This document shows positions 47,501-56,500 of a stretch of DNA of 64,000 nt, one piece after another. Numbering within the stretch: position 1 is the first letter of the stretch; every line of letters starts with the position of its first letter. The stretch comes from Euborellia annulipes (taxonomy: Eukaryota > Arthropoda > Insecta > Dermaptera > Anisolabididae): the NCBI GenBank assembly GCA_023213315.1, contig JAKCPI010016966.1, forward strand, positions 1-64,000. The letters are read 5' to 3'. The notes under the pieces are model-generated. The model saw only the letters and a program-made list of their open reading frames with translations, did not search any database and was not told the DNA's origin. The position numbers and the translations under genes were made by a program.

Positions 47501-50500
47501 TAAAATTAAGGGATTTTTTTTAATTAATCAATTTCGTTAAAATTTTATTACTTTCTCTTGCTTCATTTCTTTCATTTATAAAATTTTAGAAATGTATTAT
47601 ATTTTCTAATTTATTTTTTTTTATACCTTACGTAGTTTATTGAAATTTTTTTTATCGATCATTAGATATTTAAATCTTTGACATCTAAACCACAAAATAA
47701 ATAAAATAATACTAATATTTAAGAGTTGGGCTCTATTGTATTTTTGGCTTTTTTTGGTGGCGGATCTTCCACAAAACTCATACACATCATCACTTGTAAA
47801 TATAATATATCTCTTTAGAAAGCTTAAAAAATAACTGCTTTAGTTAACTTAGAATATATTGCAAACTTATAAATTATTCTTCAATAATATTAAGATTAAC
47901 TTTTTTTATAATAATTGTATACATTTCTTAACCCATTCTTTAAAAACTTTGAAGCTTTTGTTTTGTTTGAAGCTATTGTTTACATTTATATTTTTAGATC
48001 ATTTGGTTTTTTTTTTAATTCAAATAATAATAATTTTTGAGATTTCGAAATTACAGTCAAATTTTTTTTAAAATAAAAATAACACATTAATTAAGCGCCA
48101 GACCTTGGTGTAGTGGTTAGCTTGCTGGCCATTTGTACCAAGGGTTCGGAACCCGACCCATGCGACAAAAATTATTTAAATTGAATTGGCTACCAATCAA
48201 TTTAAATAAATAGGGACGAGGGTTTAAATGGCCTTAGATGCCGAAAAAGACCTTAAATATAAAAAATAACATTAATTTATTATCTCTTGAAACAGTCTCA
48301 GCTATCAATTTTGCAAGGATATGGAAGATACTTGGGATTTTTCCTCAGATGTTGCAGGATATTGAAAAGAAAAAGATAACAATTTTTTCTTTATTCAGGA
48401 TCATTTAATGGCTGAGGCAACCAGTTGCGCACATTCCGGTTTCGGCTTTTTATATTGCCATCTTCAGGCCTAAAATTCACAAAATACAGTTTTTTGAGAT
48501 ACATTTGTTTTTATTAAAGCCGATAAATATCTAGAAATAAAAAATAATTGATAATAAAAAATATTTAATTTTTTATTAACATTACACTCACCTCAGTCTT
48601 CGAGTTAGCCGTTCGACATCCTGTGATATCCTTTAGGAAAAAATATTTTATAAATGTCTTCGCGGCAAGAATCCTCAATGCATTTGTTTTTCATTATTAT
48701 AAATTATATAAATTATATTTCATTATAGATGGCAAAATAAAAAGCCGAAACCGGAATGTGCGCAACTGGTTTCCTCAGCCATTAAATGATCCTGAATAAA
48801 GAAAAAGTTGTTATCTTTTTCTTTCAATATCCTGCAACATCTGAGGAAAATTTTTTCCAAGTATCTTCCATATCCTTGCAAAATTAATTTATTAATTGCC
48901 CTTGACCCTTGGCTCAGAGAGAAGACACTAGCTTCTCGCGATGGGGTCCCAGGATCGCCTCCCGACCCAGGCGAGAAAAATTTATTTCATTTGATTTGAC
49001 TACAAATCATTTGAAATAAATAGGGATAGGGTCTAAATGGCCTTAGATGCCGAAAAAGACCTTAAAAAACAAAAAATTTATTAATTTTTGTAAATTATTG
49101 AAGAATAAAATATTATTGTTTAGAAACTCAAGGAAAAATATTTAATTTGGAGATGTTTTGGAATAAAACTTTTTAAAATGGTTCATGATCACAGACTCAT
49201 ATAGGCTACTAAGAGGTACACAGACATATTGATATATTGTACAGTATTATGACAAATTTTTTTTTGAACATATTTGGATTAAGAAGACTTGAATTCTTGA
49301 TTATACAGTATATTACTATTGTACGATAATGAATACTAATACCAATTCCGAATCTTCAACGGATTTCTAACCATCCACACCTCTTATAGGAGGGCTGGTT
49401 ACTCATTAGGGAATCCAAAACATCACCTTTTTTTTTATTTTTATTTTTCTATCTCCAAATTTTCAAGTATTCTTTAGTCGGTGGCTTTTAAAGTCCATTT
49501 AAGATTAACTGAGTGTGTGAGATGCGGCCAGGCTCTCTTCACTCCCTCTTAAAATATGACTTGTTGAGTGATGGGGGGGTCCCAAATATTCAGATGGGCG
49601 ATGCGGACGGCAAGAAGAGATCATCAACGCCGGATGTTCTTCGATCGCGATCTCGGGTCAGCTCGGATTCCTCCCAATGCAACGAGAGCTGCTATTCAAC
49701 AGCCGACACCATCAGCCAACAGTCGGACCATTCGCCCATGGTGAGGGATTTTCATTCATGGGAAAGAATATTCATTTCATGCTGAGCTTTTTGTTTTCAT
49801 TTCATCTAAACAAAATTCCATCAATGTCATTATATTTAAAACACTTTCTTTTTTTTTTTTTAGTTTTTGAATGAATTTATAATTATTTTATTTTCTTAAA
49901 ATTTCATTAATTTAGTCCATTTTTTTCAGTTACCTAATTTTTTACAATTCTACTTCATTATTTTCTAAAAGAGTTTAATTTCAAAAAATGGAGAATTGGC
50001 AAATGGACTAAAATAAATGAAAATTTTAATAATTAAGTAGATTATATTATTCAATCACTATTTTTTTAAATATATAATATTTTTTATTTGTCTTTTCCCT
50101 TTCATTTTTCTTTATTAATCATAAGAATTTGTAAAAGAGTGATTTGCTAAATTTTATTTAAGCTAGATAAAAAATTAATTAAAATTTAATAGCTTAAAGT
50201 AATTTATATATAACTTAATATTCCCTAATTATCAATATAATATGCTTTGTTTTTTCGCGATCATATATATTTATATCTAAGTGTTATATAATATTTGTTA
50301 AAACTCATCATGCTTTGTGCTAATGGCGTTTTCGACCTGCCCCTCTGCTTCCGCTAAAAGAAATTGGAATACTTGAATCTTGTAAGTAAAATAAACCTCT
50401 ATGTACACGGAATGTTTAAAATATGTGTGCACCATTAGCTAATCAAGCATGAAACCTCATTTCCACCAACTAAACACAAAAATCAATTTTTAGTAAAAAA

Positions 50501-53500
50501 TAGCATGAATCAAATAAGGTAATAGGTTTAATTCAAGAGTAATTTCCAACCGCTTGAAATATTCAGACGCTTGTGAAACACTTTTTTTGATCAATCAAAA
50601 ATGCACTTAACTCGTTTCAAATCGTTGGAAATCGCTGCTAGAACAAACCATATATATATATATAAAATGTATATAATTTATATGTGTATTTTGTATTGGC
50701 ATTTTTTTTCTTAATTTAAATAATCAATTTTCATTTTAAATTTCACATATAAAACTTCTCGCTTTCTAGCAATACATAATTCATCAAAGATCTATAATCA
50801 AAATAAATTGGCGAGCTCAATTGTTCCTTATAAATTCAACTCTCTTCCGTCTCCGTGAAATTTAATTAAATATAATCCCTTCCAGAGTCTTATCTTTAAC
50901 CTTTTTCCTTACCAGCCAAATCGTAGATAAAACGTCGACCCATTTTAATATTTCCGATTAAATATATTCTAAATAAAAATAGAAATAGAAATTAAAATAG
51001 AAATTTTCTAATCAAAATATATCGTTAACATTAAATTTCTAATTATAAAAAACTAATATATTTATTACTATACTAATTGTAAGAAAATTTAAGTAAGGCA
51101 CTACCTCTTTTGTCATAAAATTTCTTAATGCTAAACTTTGAAAATATATTAAGTCCTTACAAAATATCATTTTTATTATATTTATATAAATGCTATCTAA
51201 AACTTAAATTTTGATCTGATTATTTATTAATTTATTCAAAACTTATAAAAAAGTAAAATTGTGGTATAGGTTTTTCCAATATTTTAGCTAATAAAAAATT
51301 ATTTATTGTTGTACTTTTAGCCTTACTCAAAATCCTTCAATGTTAATATTGATATTAAATGAAAACCACATAATATTAAATTTTCAAACGCTCGTTATGT
51401 TTTATATATATATATACTTATTTAAAAAATATTTATTTTCATGTGACTTTTCCACAGGCAACTCCGCACCTATCGACTAAACGTAAAAGCTTACATGGAC
51501 GAAAACTTCGTCCAAAATCAGTGGTAGACTCTGTCGAGGGTTTATCAGCCGATGATATTCCCGATCTTTTGCCAAACTTGCCAAAATCAGCTGAAGGTGA
51601 TTGAAAAAAAAAAAAAAAAAAAAACATTCAACTTGAAAATTTATTCGAATTTTGATTACTAAATATAAATATTTTTCAGAATCGCTCGACTCGGTAGCAG
51701 AGCTTCCCACATCCGTAGGACAACAATTGCAGCATTTGGTAAAAGGTCGACCCAGAAGGGCTAAGACTAGAGCACCTACAAGACCGATGCTTCGACCTGA
51801 TTCTGGAGGTGTTACTGCCGATCTTGGCGAAGGACTTGATACCTTCTTCAGGCCTGGATCGGCTACCCCCACTGCCACTCCTCTCGTCTCGCCCACTTCC
51901 GATGACAGGTTCTTAACTCTTTTCTTATCCGAAACTTATGCTAAATTGTGATTGAATAAAAGTATATTTATATACAGTATATAAGATTAATTTAATTACC
52001 ATTTAAACAATTTCAAACTTTATATTATTTTTTTAGCAGCCATACTTTTCCATCAGAAGGAAGCCCCAATCACACTCCAGATATATCCGAATATAAATCT
52101 GCTACTAGTAGTGGGTCTGAAACCCCTAAAGCATCTTGTAAATTAGGAAGGAGGTTTGTATTAACATAACTTATATTCTTTATATATATTTTTAATAAAT
52201 ATTCGGTTCTCTTTTCATATTATAGTTCTCCTCTCATGAAAGGATTCCTAGATCCAACGCCTCGTTCACGATCCATCGACAATCTCGAAAAATGTTCTCC
52301 GTTAATTGGACGACGTTCCCAGGGCGATTCTCCTCTTGCAAGAAGAGATTTAACAGATTCAGGTATTTTTTCTCTGTAATGATTTTAAGACTCTACTTGA
52401 CACCAGACAATAACCATTTTTTCTGCCCCACAACTCAATATGACGCACCAAGCAACAATGTCACCTGGTGTTCAGTGGAAAGTCGCTTTTGTTTGTTCCA
52501 TACACTCGCTAGTAATATTAATTTTTTTTTTTTAATATATTACATAAATTTATATACTCCCCAAAACGATTACTAGAATTTTTTTATTGATAAATATAAA
52601 ATTTAAGCTGACTAATATCGAGTCCGATTGAGGCTATCTATAAATCAAATGAGTACATTCCCAATAAGATGAATTCTCGAATAAAAAGCCCTCCGTGCAA
52701 AAAAAATGACTTTGGATTGACACAAAAAGAGGAAGGGCAGAGGCAGCCAAAAATAAAAGATTCTGAATGTGTAAACAATATTCAGGAGATATTTCGGTGC
52801 ACTTATTCATGTTCCATCATTAGTCCTTTAATTGATTTATTATGCTCAGAGCTAGTCTACAAATGCGTATCATATACATATGTTTCAAATTTATGACAAT
52901 TTGAAACATATGCTTATGATGCGCATTTGTAGACTAACTCTGAGCATAACAACAATTGAAGGACTGATGATGGAGCATGAATAAATGCACCGAAACGTCT
53001 CCGGAATATTGTTTACGCATTCAGAATCATCTTTCCACCTCTTCTTAATTACCAAAACTACATTTAGAATATTAGAATTATTTAAATAAAAATTATTTTT
53101 AACATTATCAGATTAATACTTAGAAAGAGAGGATATCAGCCAAACAGAAGAGCCTCTATCAAATGAAAATCTTAATCTATGAAGACGTTACGGCTTTAAT
53201 TATATAATGCCATTATCTGTTCCAATGACAATATTGGCAATCTCAACGTATACACCATTGAGATGCAGACAGAGTTGTTATATATAAACATTATACAAAA
53301 TTATATAAAATAAAAAATTTGTAGGCCTACATACCAGTAGATGTAGTATACTCATCAGTTTATATGGCGAAGTCTCAAATGTATAAGTAACTGATGAACA
53401 TACTACATCTATGTATATATTTTATATTTTATATATAATAACTCTATCAATGGTGTATACTTTGGGATTGTCAATATTCTCATAAGAACTGATGATGGCA

Positions 53501-56500
53501 TTTTGTAATTAAAGCCGAAATGTCTTCATAGATTGAGCTTTTCATTTGATAGAGGCTCTCCTGTTTGGCTATATCATCTCTTCCTACGTATTAACCTATC
53601 ATTAAACAGCCACTTCTCTCGTCGACATTTTTAACATTATCTTTTTCTTTGTAGGAAGCGATTTGACGCGCGAAGATAGTAACGCCAGTATTAATCAAGA
53701 GACGCCAAAGAATAGAGGATCAGGAGCGCTCTCGAAAAAATCATCTTTTAAAGTAAATTGACTTTATAATTTTTACAAATATTTGTATATATGAAGTTTG
53801 CTAAAGTTTTTTTTTTTTTTTTTTGTTATATTAAAAGGAAGGGGAATCCATGGAGCGTGAACGTGCAAGTTCTATGTCTCTTCGATCGCCAACCAACGGT
53901 TATTCTGCATCAGGTTCAGTTGCACCAAAATCGCCTCTTCCCAAAGCAGCGGCAGCAGCAGCAGCTGCAGCGGCTGCAAACAGCAAGACGAAACCACCCC
54001 CAATAGCCCCAAAACCTCGCCCTTGGTCTATGGCAGCTGCAGAGCGAAAATCAGGTATTTTTTCTATTATAAGCAATTCTTCTTACGAAGTGGTAATTTT
54101 AATTAAATTCCTCACCTCTCTTTCTAATCACTAGTTTTGCACAAATTTCCAAAAATTTTTATCTTTTCACACTTGCTTTCTCTATTTCAAGGCGTCTTCA
54201 AAATAAAAAAACATAAATAATAATTCAATATTAATTAAAATAACCCTCTAAAAATAAAGGAAATTTCATAGCTGAAGCAAAAATAATTTTAGTTCATAGG
54301 TAGCAATTTATGATTTTTTCTGCTTATTATATATGTGTCGAAACAGGAAGGGACCACAATCATGTTCCCAAAAAAATAATTTAAAATATAGCAAATCTCT
54401 TCCGTTGTCTGACTTTTTTAAAAATATTTTTATTAAATTCAAAATCATTAAAAGAATATTTTAATGATTTTGAATTTGAAATTTTTAGTTTATGTAAAAA
54501 TGTATGTCCAAAACAACCAGGAGCGGGGGCCTGCTCCTGCTGAATTGTCCTAGGAGCGGCAAGTGCTCCCCACCTCCATCCCCAGAATCGCTACCTATGT
54601 ATAATAATTTTTATCTCCCATTCCCATCACTCTCTGAAATTTTCAGTTTTTTTTTAATTACAAATCTGTTTCAAAAATAATATTTTACTTACCCATTTGC
54701 GTCAGCAATGAAAAGCCTATTTTAAAAAAATAATAAAAAAATGATTAAATGATAAATTAAATTGTTCATCCATTGAAATATTATAAAAAAAATTTAATCC
54801 TATTTATTCTTGGTTTTAAAAATTAAAGAAAATTCAAATAAATTTAAAATTTCATTCTAATATAAGATTTATAATTTTTTTTTCTTTTTTTTATGAGGGA
54901 TAATCATTTGAATTATTTTTGAAGATGACCTAGAGCCTTGTGTTTTATCTTTATCAGGTCTTGAGCACATTTTTATATTTGACCGATTCTGTAAGTAAAA
55001 TTAAATCTTCTGCTTTATTCACAGCTCTTTAGAAGCATTCTTTCCATTTCTCTAGAAGCGTTTTATATTTATTTTATCTGATAATAATGTCATATTTATT
55101 TCTTCATAATAATCACAATTTATTTACATTCATACCACATAATTATTTCATTTTATTCTGTTGATTTTTCCTACCTAGCTACTAAGCTCGTCAAGGTTTT
55201 AACAGGGATTGAATTGAGTTGAGTGATTATTTCTTATTTGGAAATTTATATTATGTTTGATTTCATTTTACTTGTTCGCAATGAAATTGAGTTATTTAAA
55301 CTTGGAAATTCATTTTTAACTACAACTACCCCTCGGTGTTTATAGGGTCCGGTGGTTTAATAATCTTCTAAAGTTAAAAGAGGGCAGAATTGATATGAAT
55401 TTATTCTTTATAAAAGCCCATTCCAAGAAAATTATCTGGCTACAGCTCTGCTCTCTGTATAGAAGGTCTTGGAGACGAGAAGAGTACGCTGTTTTCTTTG
55501 AAAAGGGTCCTGAGTCAAACCTTATAAATATAATAATGGATAGCGGATGGCAGCCAGGAAAAATAAAATCAATTTCTATCAGATTCTTTTTTTATTTGAT
55601 TGTCCACGTTACGGACGCCAGTCGCGTCCTTCCTCAGGACAATCAATCGTCAAACAAATAGAGATGGACGTATTTTTAACGAAAATTAAAATAGTGTATG
55701 GAATAATACAATTTCAACAGTTGAAAAATTTAATGTATTCTTCGAAGGCATTGCTTTAAGCCTCTTGTAGTCAATGACCTCGTTAAAAATACTTCCATCT
55801 GTATTTGTTTGACGATTGATTGTCCTGAGGAAGGTCGCGACTGGCATCCGAAACGTGGACAATCAAATAAGAAAGAATCTGATAGAAATTGATTTTATTT
55901 TTCCTGTCTGCCATCCGCTATCCATATAAAATTAAACAGCCACATTCTTCATCAGCTTATATAGCTTGAAATAATGTAAGGAAATATTTCTTTTTATATC
56001 TACTGGGAACCTGTGTGATCTAACAGATAATAATTTAATATTTTCCACCACGTAACACTCGACGCTAAGTGTAACACTAGGTGCGCGGCTTCCCTCTTTC
56101 TACGCTATTGCTTATTTAGAATTAAAAAATAATAAATATTTTTTCATTTATTAGCAAGTAAGCTCTACCTACATTTAAAATAATTTCACATGTTTACTTG
56201 ATTAAATTAGATTTATTTATTTTTTAAGCTTGATTAAATTTAATATATTTTTATTTGCTTTTAAAGAGAGTAATTTAATGCGTATTGTTTGAATAGTTTA
56301 AAAAAAAAAAGCTATTAAATATTCATTGTAAATCATTTGGTAAGTGAAGCGTGTTAAAAGTGAGTGGTAACATTTCCTTTAACGTCGTCCTTTATTTCTT
56401 CTAGTGAAGAAGAGATGTTCATAAATTAAGAAAAAATAATAATAAATCTGTATATTCTTTTAATTTATGAATTTGCTAAACCTTAAGTGGCTTTTTAATC

